A DNA stretch of 64,000 bases, from NCBI GenBank assembly GCA_036936605.1, contig JAUPFV010000005.1, positions 6,718,345 to 6,782,344 on the forward strand, given 5' to 3'. The notes under the pieces were generated by a model. It was not told the DNA's origin. It made no database searches and saw only the letters and a program-made list of their open reading frames with translations. The translations under genes were made by a program, and so were the position numbers. This DNA comes from Limnanthes douglasii subsp. nivea. Lineage: Eukaryota > Streptophyta > Magnoliopsida > Brassicales > Limnanthaceae. Within the stretch, counting starts at the first letter, position 1. Each line of letters starts with the position of its first letter. Shown here piece after piece: positions 11,804 to 23,135 of the stretch.

Positions 11804-12589
11804 TTGTCGCCAATCTTCAGGGAACAGTTATTGTCTTTGCTACAGGAAAATTTAGATCTATTCGCGTGGTGCTCGAGGGACGTAACCGGAGTCCCGAAGT
11901 CTTGTGTTATTCACCGGCTAACTGTCAACAAAAACGTTAGACCTGTCTCTCAAAAGCGTCGGGCTTTTTCCCCGGAAAAGGCAGACATTATTTTACGCGA
12001 AGTCGAAAGAATGATCAGCGTCGGGCACATAAAAGAAGCAAGTTATCCGCTGTGGACCTCCAATCCCGTTCTGGTCAAGAAGAAAAAAAGGGAAGTGGAG
12101 AATGTGCGTGGACTTCACTGACCTGAATCGGGCATGCCCAAAGGACCCTTTCCCAATGCCAAGGATTGACCAATTGGTAGATTCGACTTCGGGAAATAGA
12201 TTACTGTCGTTCATGGATGCGTACGCCAGCTATAATCAGATCAAGAAAACACCACGTTTATAACAGGCCGAGGTCTGTATTGCTACAAGGTCATGCCGTT
12301 CGGGTTGAAAAATGTCGGGGCAACGTACCAGAGGCTTGTGAATAAAACTTTTGAGGGCCAAATTGGGAGGAATATGGAGGTATACATTGACGACATGTTA
12401 GTCAAGAGCGGCACGGACGAGGACCACCTTTCTGATTTGTGAGAAACTTTTGATAACCTCAGGGGCATAAACCACAAGCTCAACCCCGAAAAATTCTCCT
12501 TCGGGGTCAGGTCAGGCAAGTTTCTAGGTTTCTTTGTTAGCGAAAAAGGGATTGAAGCCGATCCCATCGAACTCCGAGCTATCACCGAC
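11804..12589 (+). pseudogene. T1 reverse transcriptase, frameshifted
   Basis: The N-terminal RT part is open at 11804-12121 (DVTGVPKSCVIHRL, KADIILREVERM, YPLWTSNPVLVKKK). A frameshift at an A-run near 12090 moves the rest (CVDFTDLNRACPKDPFPMP) to another frame, and a gap near 12242 removes part of the block after FMDAYASYNQI. The catalytic YIDDMLVKS is at about 12381-12408. A TGA follows near 12440. Motif order is that of Tat/Athila-type Ty3/gypsy RT. Confidence 0.85.
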
Positions 12590-13196
12590 ATGACCCCACC
12601 CAAGAACATAAGGGAAGTCCAGATCCTAACTGGGCGCTTGGCTGCTCTAAATCGTTTTATCTCTCGTTCGTCTGATAAATGCGCTCCCTTTTTTCAGGTC
12701 TTGAGACATGCCAAGAATTTTGTATGGACACCCGAATGCAACGAAGCATTCTTAGGGATTAAGCGATATCTATCGTCCCCGAATCTTTTAACGAAGCCTA
12801 TAACAGGCGAAACCCTTTTCCTTTACGTTGCGGTTACAGATTTTGTAGTTAGTGCGACTTTAATCAGCGAGTCCGGACCAGCCCCTACATCGGTCTACTT
12901 AATAAGCAAAAGCTTACTAGATGCAGAAACACGGTATTTGCTGTTGGAGAAAATGGCTTTAGCTCTGGTGACCGCAGCACGAAAAATGCGTCCATATTTT
13001 CAAGCCCACCCTATCGTCGTTCGCACCTTTTTTCCGCTCAAGTACGTCCTCCAGCGACCGGACATGTCCGGGAGAATGTCTAAATGGTCGGTCGAATTAG
13101 GCGATTTCGACATCAACTTTGAGCTACGGACGGCCGTCAAGGGCCAAGTTCTGGTTGATGTTTTAGTAGAGTTCCACTCCGAGCGTCCGGATCAGG
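12590..13196 (+). CDS. T1 RT thumb and RNase H N-terminal part
   Basis: Open frame 12590-13348; meaningful to about 13246. It holds the linker ILTGRLAALNRFISRSSDKC, the connection block and a large hydrophobic region (YFQAHPIVVRTFFPLKYVL, MSKWSVELGDFDINFE). RNase H begins with the first catalytic Asp in RTDG near 13238-13249. A one-base loss there shifts the frame, so the last part of this frame is out of phase and RNase H continues in the next ORF. Confidence 0.8.
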
Positions 13197-14936
13197 ATGC
13201 ACCATCTGGAGAGGCCGAACCAAATGAGTGGACCATCCGCACCGACGGGTTGCGGAGCGGGCGTGCAGATAGTCACCCCAACAGGCATCAGTATGCACCA
13301 GGCCATCCGGTTCGGTTTTCCCACCTCAAACAACGAAGCCGAATATGAAGCTGCTCTGGCTGGACTGCGGCTAGCACAAGTATGTGGGGCAAGGCAAGTA
13401 CGCCTAGTAAGTGATTCCCAGCTTCTGATTAACCAAGCCTCGGGAGTTGCGGAGGCCAGGAAAGAGCACTTTTTCCAATACCTAGCAGCACTAAGAGTGC
13501 TAGCTGCCTCATTTGTCAAGATCACGTACGAGCACGTCCTGAGAAGCGAGAACATGGTGGCAGACTCCTTAGCAGCGGCTTCCTGCTCGAGCAATTATCC
13601 CTGGGTAACCGAGCAAGAAAATCCATCCATCATCAAATGGCAGGAGCTTGATAACCGACCTGAAATCGCTTGCCAAGTTTCCTCGATCACAATTTCGGAT
13701 TGGCGGCGTGATATCATAGCCTTCCTAGCCGAAGCTCGACTACCTAACGATGGAGCTTCGGCTCAGAAGGTTCGCAACAAGGCCCGAGGTTACACGTTAT
13801 TAGGCGACATACTATACAAAAAGGAATTCAGCCGCCCATTGCTTAGATGTTTGGGGGTCCACGAGTCGCAGATAATTGTATCCGAACTACATGACGGAGA
13901 TGGTGCGGCTCATTGTGGTTACAAAGCCTTGATTAGAAGAATTTTTCTCGCAGGATTTTATTGGCCACCAATAACCGCGGGCGCACGACAAATAGTGAAA
14001 ACTTGCGACACTTGTCAAAGATTCGCGAACGCGATAAACATACCCGCAGCTCTTTTAGAGTCCATATTAGAAGGATTTCCCTTCGACCGATGGGGAATTG
14101 ACCTCGTCGGACCGTTACCAATGGCGTCTGGCGGGAGACAGACGATCGTGGTGGCGGTGGAGTATTTTTCCAAACGGGTTGAAGCTGAGCCGTTATCCGC
14201 CACTAAGACCAAATACATCATCAAATTTATTTGGTCCAACGTCTGTTATCGGTTCGGGGTACCCCAGAGGCTAACCATGGATAACGGACCGCAATTCGAC
14301 AGCGGAGAAATGAAAACCTTTTGCACAACTCACAGGATCAGAGAATGTTTCTCTGCCCCATTCCATCCTCAAGCGAATGGGCAGGTCGAAGTCACCAACC
14401 GAACCATTCTGGACGAACTAAAAAAGAACCTCGAAGGAAAGGCTGGTAAATGGCCGGACTATCTGCAAGAAGTGTTATGGGCTTACCGAACCACCCCTCG
14501 GACGGCAACCCAGGAGTCACCTTATGCTCTGGTGTATGGTATGGACGCGGTCACTCCGGCAGAATCCATTTTTCCGTCTTTCAGAATCACTACCTATGAT
14601 GAAGACACAAACAAAGACGACATACGACTCGCTCTCGACCTCATAGAAGAGAAACGAAATCGCGCTCAGTTCAACTCTTCGCACTATCAGACCCTGATGA
14701 GAAGTCGGTATGCATCTAAGGTTCGCCGTCGAGAGTTTAAATTCGGTGACAAGGTGTTGAGGCGCGTTTTCTTGCACACCAAAGACAAAAGTCTCAGCAA
14801 GCTCACCCCGAACTGGGAAGGATCATACAAAGTCATAGAAAAAATCAAGAGCGGGACATATCGTTTGCAAAACAAGCTCGGGCACTCGTTAAGACTGCCA
14901 TGGAACACCGAGCATCTGAAATTGTATTTAGAATAA
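13197..14936 (+). CDS. T1 RNase H C-terminal part and integrase
   Basis: A 579-codon open frame. RNase H continues from about codon 19 (GAGVQIVTPTG), with NNEAEYEAALAGL (Glu), LVSDSQLLINQ (Asp) and ENMVADSLA (Asp). Integrase follows: HHCC finger (ELHDGDGAAHCG, then CDTCQRF), core D-D-E (WGIDLVGPLP, LTMDNGPQFD, GQVEVTNRTI) and a C-terminal DNA-binding part (FGDKVLRR, LTPNWEGSYKV, NTEHLKLYLE). No chromodomain follows, as expected for the Tat lineage. All catalytic residues are visible, making this the best preserved integrase in the window. Its own ATG is probably not a native start, since pol is normally a fused polyprotein. Confidence 0.9.
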   Translation: MHHLERPNQMSGPSAPTGCGAGVQIVTPTGISMHQAIRFGFPTSNNEAEYEAALAGLRLAQVCGARQVRLVSDSQLLINQASGVAEARKEHFFQYLAALRVLAASFVKITYEHVLRSENMVADSLAAASCSSNYPWVTEQENPSIIKWQELDNRPEIACQVSSITISDWRRDIIAFLAEARLPNDGASAQKVRNKARGYTLLGDILYKKEFSRPLLRCLGVHESQIIVSELHDGDGAAHCGYKALIRRIFLAGFYWPPITAGARQIVKTCDTCQRFANAINIPAALLESILEGFPFDRWGIDLVGPLPMASGGRQTIVVAVEYFSKRVEAEPLSATKTKYIIKFIWSNVCYRFGVPQRLTMDNGPQFDSGEMKTFCTTHRIRECFSAPFHPQANGQVEVTNRTILDELKKNLEGKAGKWPDYLQEVLWAYRTTPRTATQESPYALVYGMDAVTPAESIFPSFRITTYDEDTNKDDIRLALDLIEEKRNRAQFNSSHYQTLMRSRYASKVRRREFKFGDKVLRRVFLHTKDKSLSKLTPNWEGSYKVIEKIKSGTYRLQNKLGHSLRLPWNTEHLKLYLE

Positions 14937-14988
14937 TTTTACATGCCTGTAATTCGTTAAGCATTTTCTGTAAGAACGTATTGGTCGG

Positions 14989-15042
14989 GGATGCACTCTT
15001 TTCTACCTCGGTGGCGCGAGAAGGTTTTAATGAGGCATCATT
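14989..15042 (+). promoter_or_regulatory. Conserved post-pol motif (T1 copy)
   Basis: About 50 nt after the pol stop: ATGCACTCTTTTCTACC, GGTGGCGCGAGAAGGT and TTTTAATGAGGCATC. T2 (39111-39165) and T3 (56473-56528) have near-identical counterparts although the surrounding non-coding DNA is unalignable. The place, just past pol, fits a role in RNA 3' processing or replication; that is inference. Confidence 0.55.
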
Positions 15043-15159
15043 AACACCTGAGCCCCTTGATTAAGTTAATCAAAATTTTCTTTGGCCTTCCAATATTTGA
15101 CGTATTACAAACCTGGTCAGCTGATGAGCTGGTCGAAGTTTGTTCCTACTAATCTTGAT

Positions 15160-15680
15160 TGATCTACATTTTAAATTTCCCAACCTTGTGGGAAATGTTT
15201 CAATTTTACATTGATCCATAGAACCTTCATGTGTTTTTCAGTGGTTACACTGATCTACATTTTAAATTTCCCGATCCTATGGGAAAAATTTCAATTTTAC
15301 ATTGATCTACAAAACCTTCATGGGTTTTTCAGTGGTTACACTGATCCACATTTTAAATTTCCCGATCCTATGGGAAATATTTCAATTTTACATTGATCTA
15401 CAAAATCTTCATGGGTTTTTCAGTGGTTACACTGATCTACATTTTAAATTTCCCGACCCTATGGGAAATATTTTATTTTTTCATTGATCTACAGAACCTT
15501 CATGGGTTTTTCAGTGGTTACATTGATCTACATTTTAAATTTCCCGACCCTATGGGAAATATCTCAATTTTACATTGATCTACAGAACCTTCATTGGTTT
15601 TTCAGTAGTTACACTGATCTACATTTTAAATTTCCCGACCCTATGGGAAATATTTCAGTTTTACAATGATCTACATTGAA
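15160..15680. repeat. T1 91-bp tandem repeat in the convergent gap
   Basis: About 5.7 copies of a 91-bp unit starting at 15160, 15251, 15342, 15433, 15524 and 15615. Each unit contains an inverted repeat such as ATTTCCC-GACCCTAT-GGGAAAT. Because 91 is not a multiple of three, short overlapping frames cycle through the array; they are not genes. It lies between the end of pol (plus strand) and the end of the antisense gene (minus strand). Confidence 0.9.
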
Positions 15681-17042
15681 CCGCCGAACTTTCGTTGGGT
15701 TCTGACAATCACAAAACAGTTATCAAATATAACATTCACAAGCATATGCAGTACGAGCGCAATAAACGGATAAAGGGAAATTCTGTTTGCAAAAAGTTGA
15801 TAGAGGACTCCGTAGCCCCCAAAATTCATAGGTCTTTCAAAAAACGATTAACTACGAAAACATAAAAATAACGTCGGGAATCAAGCTTCTTCTTTCGCCG
15901 ACTCGGGGTCATCCGATTCATCATCTTCGTACAAACTCCTGAAGAGCGATCACCTTCGGGCACGTCCAACCACATTGACCCAAGGGAGAGGTCGGGGAAG
16001 CGATTGTGAAAAGATAGCACATACGAAGCTTGAGCATCGCCCACCTTTTTCTCCGCCCACTTCTTGTATTTTTCAGCAAAACGTGTGTTGGTTGCCTTCA
16101 AGTTGGTAATCTCCCGTTCTAGGACTGCGCCACGATCCTCCGCGGCCTTCCTAGTCCGTTCTGAAGTAGCCTCGGCCTCCTGGAGCTCCCTTTCTGCCAA
16201 GTCCTGAGCCGCCTTAGCACCCTGCACTTCCTCTTGCAGACCGACCACTTTCGCCTCCATATTTGACAACTTTCGGTTGAGCTCCACAGCCCGACGTTCC
16301 TTCAGAGCCAGGGGGACTAACATGTTGTATAAGGACAGGGTCAGTCCGTTGGTAATTTGCAACGGAAACAGGTGCGGACTACCTGGTACCGACAGCACTA
16401 GAAGCTTCGTTTCACTTGAGGAAGTTGCGGCATGTGTAGGAGCATTAGGTGGGCTAGCATCATCCGGAATCACCACTACGAGATCAACCATCGAGACACC
16501 CTTAGCCCCCCCATACTGGTCGAACAGCTCTGGCACGGTGACATTGTCAGCACCAGCAACTGCCCCACTTTCCTTCTTAGAGCGCTTTGTCTTTTTCACC
16601 TGAACTCCCTCTGCATCGACCCGGTTTTTTCTTTTCTGCACCAGGATCGGGGCCCGATCCGCCTCACCACCCTCAGCAACGTTTCCTCCTTCTGGCGCCC
16701 CTGTCCCTGCCTCTTCAGCACCGGCATTGCTCTCCCCGACCTCGTCCTCTGGTTTTGGGCGTTTGCTAGGCGCCTTGTTACGTTTTGGGAGATACAGTTG
16801 GGATCCTGGCACATCTGTCTTGGCGATCAGATCCTCCATGCTCGGGGGCTGTCGAAATTTCTCAATAGTGAGCACCTCTGACGAACAACGCCAAAGGTTT
16901 CTTAGGATTAGATTGGTATCTTTGAAGGTCTGGTGCATCCCCCGACCCTAGTGCTACCTAGCGTAGTCTTTTAGCACCTGGAAAGTGACTTCTCCAGGTG
17001 AGGAATAGTCCTTCTTCAGCCCCTGCAAGAACTCCTTCGACA

Positions 17043-17118
17043 CTGCACAAGGAATCGGTACCAATTAAAAAAACAATATATATATATATATATATATGTA
17101 TGTATATCAGGGGATTAC
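17043..17118 (-). other. Second intron of T1 antisense gene, with (TA)n
   Basis: Minus strand GTAATCCCC to TTGTGCAG, 76 nt, containing a TA microsatellite (17076-17098). It follows WVPDG and precedes VEGVLAG, the same relative place as the introns in T0, T2 and T3. Confidence 0.6.
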
Positions 17119-17976
17119 CATCGGGAACCCAGGTCCGGAGCAGTCGCCTCGGGTTCTCCTTGCTGTAAGGGCGGCCAATTTCCCAGCAGCCCCTCAGAAA
17201 GACGAAGCGATGCTTCCAGCCCTTGTCACCCTCAAGGAAATTATTAACTATCTTCAATTTGTTGGCCAGGGAAGAATAAAAGAACGGGGACTTGAGAGAT
17301 TTCGACAGCCCAGACATTGCGATATACTCTTCCATCGGCATAACCCGACCCGAGAGACGCGAGACCATTATGCAGGACATCAAGGTGTACCACGCGTTGG
17401 GCGTCAGTTGTGAGGGGCAGATTTGGAAGGTGCGGAAGAACAGGGCAATCTCGGGATCCAAAGGGAACCGGAGGCCCCAATTGAACAGCTCGGTAAAAAC
17501 CACTATCTCCCGCGATTGAACGTGCACGAGGGTCTCCCCAGGAACGGGAAACCGAACAGTGATGCATTCTGGAATCCCCCAGTGAATCAGCAACTCTTTG
17601 TGCTCAGATGCGGGAAAGTAGAGATACTTGCCTTCAAAGAGAGAGACGACGTTACTCGAAGGAAGCCATCAGAAGTAAGTGGTGGTGATGGCCGCCTCTA
17701 CCTCCTCGGGAAGAAGATCCTCTGGAGGGGTAGTAGCATTACCCGCAGCAACAATGCTAACCTCCGCGGGTAGAATGTCCACCTCCGATTCCTCGGTATT
17801 TGGTACCGGAGCTTGATCAGAGCTTAGAGCAGCGGCAACGCTCGGATCGGACGGTCGAACCCGAGAATCTGTGGCACCAGCACTGCTACCGGTGTTTGCC
17901 AGATGAACCTCGTCCTGCTGCCGACGAGCCCGCTCGGGGTCCAACTCCTCCGGCGTCAATCGCCGCTGATTAAGAC

Positions 17977-18057
17977 CTAAAAAAGTTATTGCAGTATTAG
18001 TACCAGTTCGGTACCCTCGTATGGAGGGAGTGAGCTGAACCATTTCGAGATAATTAC
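17977..18057 (-). other. First intron of T1 antisense gene (probable)
   Basis: Minus strand GTAATTATC to TAACTTTTTTAG, 81 nt, with a branch-site-like TACTAAT. Its length is a multiple of three and it contains no stop, so the unspliced frame also stays open; splicing is therefore likely but not certain. No counterpart was seen in T0. Confidence 0.45.
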
Positions 18058-18493
18058 CTCCCGTGGGAGATGTTGGAGGGCTGGTTTCTCCCATAGTTAG
18101 GAACTTGATTTTGAATGTGCGTCGGGGCGGTAAAGGAGGTGAAGTGGTGTAAGAATTGACGGACGACGGCGTCGGATGCTCTGATCGAACAACTGGAGAG
18201 CAAGGGGAGCTACTGCTAGACGTAATGACAACGGTTTCTGGAGTTAGAGAGGTCTCAGGAGTTAGAACACCGGGTGGTTCGGGCGAAATGAAGGATTCGG
18301 CGGGGATCGAGTTAGCAAGAACAGGATCGTGGGGCTGCGAAACGGGTGTGAACGGTTCGGAATTAGAACCCCAAATCAATCCAGCACGTCGGTATTCTTC
18401 AGCGCGGTCACCAATACTAGCCAACTCTTTAAAACCGAACAGGAGTTTTTTCTTTTTCTTGGTTGATTGCTGCTTCGGATGTCTGGGTTTCAT

Positions 18494-19118
18494 AAAACAA
18501 GCATTCCCTCTCTAGAAAAATTCGGACATCGCTTTCTCTCTCTAGAATGCCTCTGAGAGAGATCAGAATTTGTGAAGTACTTATAGGCAACATCACATGA
18601 CCGGGGAATACCAATCGACAAAAAACAGCGGGAAGGCAAAGAGACTCCCTAAGAAACTGTGCTGGCAAGCACGCGTCGTGTAAACGGTTGACACGTGTCG
18701 CCCATCTTTTGACAAGAGCTCACCTAGGCTAGCTTCCTCAAACAAAGATGCTAGATGGGCCATCTCGACTCGGTTCGCCACGAAAGCCGGCCCACCGTAC
18801 TAAGCCTAAGAAGAAACCACCAAGAAGGCGCGGAAGCCGACCCAATGAGATTCATGAGCCAAGTTAGGGTGCGGATTAAGTAGAAGAAAACATCCGAACT
18901 TAGCCCTCCGACAAGATTCAGAAGAACGAACAGCGGGAGGAAGAAGACCTCCGCGAACCCGACCATGCGCTAAGTGTTTTAAGGGCCAGATAAGCAGGAA
19001 AGAGGAAATCTGCCCGAGGCAGGGCAACCATCAACCCAGTATATGAGGGACAACGATTATTATATTTTGGCTCTTTTATAAGTCTTCACTCCCGATGCTT
19101 TCGAAGACTGGGGGCTAC
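18494..19118. promoter_or_regulatory. Promoter region of T1 antisense gene and polypurine tract
   Basis: On the minus strand a TATA-like box (CTATAAGTACTTC, about 18575-18588) lies some 90 bp before the ATG at 18493. The rest up to the tract GACTGGGGGCTAC at 19106-19118 has no supported frame. Confidence 0.5.
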
Positions 19119-19428
19119 TGATAAGCAGATAATTCGCCGGAATAAATAATAAGGGGTTGATTATGAATATAAAATACTTGACGTGGCTATTGTTGTATTT
19201 AATATCCATTAGAGGCAAATTTGTAAACAATGTATTTAATAAAGGACCAAAATAACAATAAAACCAGCCCACCAAGGACATTAATGGGACCACCTTACTT
19301 TACTATAAAAGGTGATCCACTTTCTTGGTAGATGGGACATTCCACATTATTCTATTCTCTTTTCACTTTCGCTCTCTAGTATCAGATTCAAGATCCGAAA
19401 TATTCCTTAGTCATTTATTCTCTCATCA
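19119..19428 (+). repeat. T1 3' LTR
   Basis: 310 bp, TGATAAGCAG to TCTCATCA, preceded by the polypurine tract and followed by ATTAC, the partner of ACTAC at 8721-8725. Confidence 0.92.
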
Positions 19429-19433
19429 ATTAC

Positions 19434-20350
19434 CATTCCTCTTCAATCCTCATAAAGTTGGGCCAGGGGGTGGCGATACCCCGAGATAATAGATCTACCG
19501 TGATGGACGAAAAAATCCAATATCTACACATGTTGAAGATGACGTTATTAACTGTGACAAAACTGAGTGAACTAAATGTATTTCTATATATTTCTGGGGA
19601 AATAATCCGACTTCATACCATGTTGAGGCCATTGCTGAAATGATTTGAGGCATGCACAGGTTGCAGGAATTCAATGTAACTTTCGCTGGTCATTTCTTCT
19701 TTCTCTTATCCATATATGACAATGCTACTTCAATACTCGAGTTGACTCCGTGGTTTTTTAATAGCAATCCCATCTTCCTCAAAATATGAAAACCAATGGC
19801 TTTTGCGGTGAATGACCTTCTGAAGTTTATTCCCGACTTTCCTATGAGCTTTGGTCGAAGAAAAGACTTATCCTTTTTGGTAGTTTTCTTGGCACCCCTA
19901 TTTGGTCGAAGAAAAAACTTATTTCCCTCGTGATAAATGCTACCGAGGAGTTACCTAAGGTTTTAAGAATAAAATGTTTGGGAAATTATACCTCTTCGCG
20001 TATCGTATATCAAAGATTGTGTCTTATGTATGTAACTCTTTTGGCCACTTTATCGCCACAGTTTTGAACCACCTCTTTGCTACATTGTGATAACTCGCAA
20101 GCTGTTACCCACTGGCTTGGTAAATAGCCTTTAACCATGCTAAAATGCAAACTGTTGCTTGTGATCTCTCAACATTTCAAAAATGATATGATCTTTAATC
20201 AGTAACACATGTTGTGCGTTATGGATAGCTTTTGGTGAGAGAAGTGGTTGGCTCGAAGCCTCGAATGTAAAACTTCACATTTGTTTTTGGATGGATTATT
20301 GCGACTCTTTTGTCGTTGTTGGCCTTGCTCGTATTGCCATTGATGTTCTT
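19434..20350 (+). other. Segment X remainder and APX upstream region, unit B
   Basis: Continues copy A of X after T1 (CATTCCTCTTCAATCCTCATAAAGTTGGGC) and parallels 43889-44510 of unit C. A stretch near 19580-19680 reads in short in-frame pieces (SYHVEAIAEMI, GMHRLQEFNVTFA) as if it once belonged to a protein gene, but stops intervene and I cannot name a family. The rest is AT-rich and non-coding. Confidence 0.45.
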
Positions 20351-20663
20351 TTATATAAACAGTGAAATTTCACAAAATAATTATATGGTTTTCAAAAATC
20401 GATCGTTCCTTCTTCATCGTTTTCAAGGTTCTGTCCAGTAAGTGAAGCTTTTGCTGAAAGATTTTGGTTTTCAGCTAATAATATCTTAGTTTTATGGTCA
20501 TTTTTCGTTTGTGTCGTGTTGTGTATGCTTTTTGGTTCGATTTTGCTGTTCATTTTTAGCTTTTGTTCGATCGATGTAGTTTTTTGCATGTTTCATGCTT
20601 GAAGCATGATTATCGTTTAGATCTGAAATGGACCGTGCTTTGTTTGGTGTAGTAATCGCAAAG
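20351..20663 (+). promoter_or_regulatory. 5' UTR region of APX pseudogene 2, core promoter missing
   Basis: The leader CAAAAATCGATCGTTCCTTC and the stretch before the ATG match 45209-45448 of the intact gene. Just upstream of it about 400 bp present in unit C (about 44810-45208), including the TATA box CTATAAATAC, is absent here; the join is near 20388. Confidence 0.6.
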
Positions 20664-22397
<1,734 letters not shown>

Positions 22398-23135
22398 TCT
22401 TGTTGGAGATGAAATGGTGCCATTAATGTCATTCTTGCTATTCCTTGTTGTTATTATTACTACTTTTTTTTCTCGGCTGTGCCTGTCACTTTATGTAGTT
22501 TCCCTTCTGGCGTTAGTTTGCAGGCTATCGCGTCAGACTGAGGATTTACCCTGTGTGCACTCATTGCACTCTGAATAGCGGCTGCGGGTTCCCTCCAAAA
22601 AAAATAAATTATTATTACTACCTTCTGTTCTTAGTTTGGTTTGATTTTTTTTTGAATCGTGATTGCAAAAGCTGAGAATGTTATGGTGCCTTTTCAAATA
22701 ATACAACTGTTAAGGGAATGCTTGTGTTTCCGATTCCATTCACATTCATTTTATTTCTTCTTATGTTTTGAGGTTGGAAAATATAGCCTGGTCGGATGCA
22801 ATATATATTTTACTTAAAATATTACTCAAAAAGGCCTTTATATTATCCTTTTGAAAAATAATGAACAACATCTACCCAAAAATAAAAAGCAATTTTTATA
22901 TTTGCAAATTGTTGATCAATTTATCCGCGTTTGTCAAGATGAATCCGAAAATCATATGGTACAAATGTTACTCGTAACCAAAAGCTTTCAAGGTTCGAGC
23001 TCGGTAATTTTCTACACATTTTCCTGGGTTGAAATTGATCACTACTTCTAAAGAGGATATGATCTAAGTTTTTTTAAAGTAAAAACTACTTGAAAAAGGT
23101 ATGTTAAAATATAGTTGTTATAAAAGTAGAGCGGT
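22398..23135 (+). other. 3' flank of APX pseudogene 2
   Basis: Parallels 47272-47918 downstream of the intact gene, apart from SINE1. It ends with GTTGTTATAAAAGTAGAGCGG, the point where chromovirus LTR sequence starts in all copies. No gene seen. Confidence 0.6.
22464..22608 (+). mobile_element. SINE1, 5'-truncated
   Basis: A 145 bp insert ending GCGGCTGCGGGTTCCCTCC plus A-rich tail. It is flanked by a perfect 13-bp duplication TTATTATTACTAC (22451-22463 and 22609-22621). Unit C has only one TTATTATTACTAC at the matching place (near 47324-47336), so the pre-insertion state is visible. It resembles the 3' part of SINE2 (minus strand of 44514-44765). Confidence 0.88.

Larger units (their letters stand above)
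15826..18493 (-). pseudogene. T1 antisense gene, two introns, lightly decayed
   Basis: Minus strand, opposite to gag-pol. Start MKPRHPKQQSTKKKKK at 18493; a Ser/Pro-rich N-terminal half; a conserved block at about 17590-17300 (HWGIPECITVRFP, FTELFNWGLRFPLDPE, CPSQLTPNAWYTLM); then after an intron a basic segment (VQKRKNRV, VKKTKRSKK) and a coiled coil at about 16290-16020 (heptads around EEVQGAKAAQDLAEREL), ending at 15826. Lesions include a frameshift near 17665 and another near 16950. Two GT-AG introns are inferred (17977-18057 and 17043-17118). The product is probably nuclear given its basic clusters; the function is unknown. Confidence 0.75.
8726..19428 (+). mobile_element. T1: complete Tat-like Ty3/gypsy retrotransposon
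   Basis: A 10,703 bp element with two LTRs (8726-9051 and 19119-19428), a primer site, gag, protease, RT-RNase H, integrase without chromodomain, a 91-bp repeat array, an antisense gene and a polypurine tract GACTGGGGGCTAC (19106-19118). Flanking 5-bp sequences are ACTAC (8721-8725) and ATTAC (19429-19433), one mismatch. The unoccupied site survives in copy C of X near 43885. Coding parts carry single-base lesions, so this copy is probably not autonomous now. Confidence 0.93.

Noticed and set aside
15211..15669. Four overlapping 61-codon frames of similar sequence
   Set aside because: They are 91 bp apart and come from the tandem repeat; the unit length is not a multiple of three, so the frames merely cycle through it.
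15160..15680. CRISPR-like spaced repeats
   Set aside because: The units are continuous 91-bp tandem copies without unique spacers, inside a plant retrotransposon.
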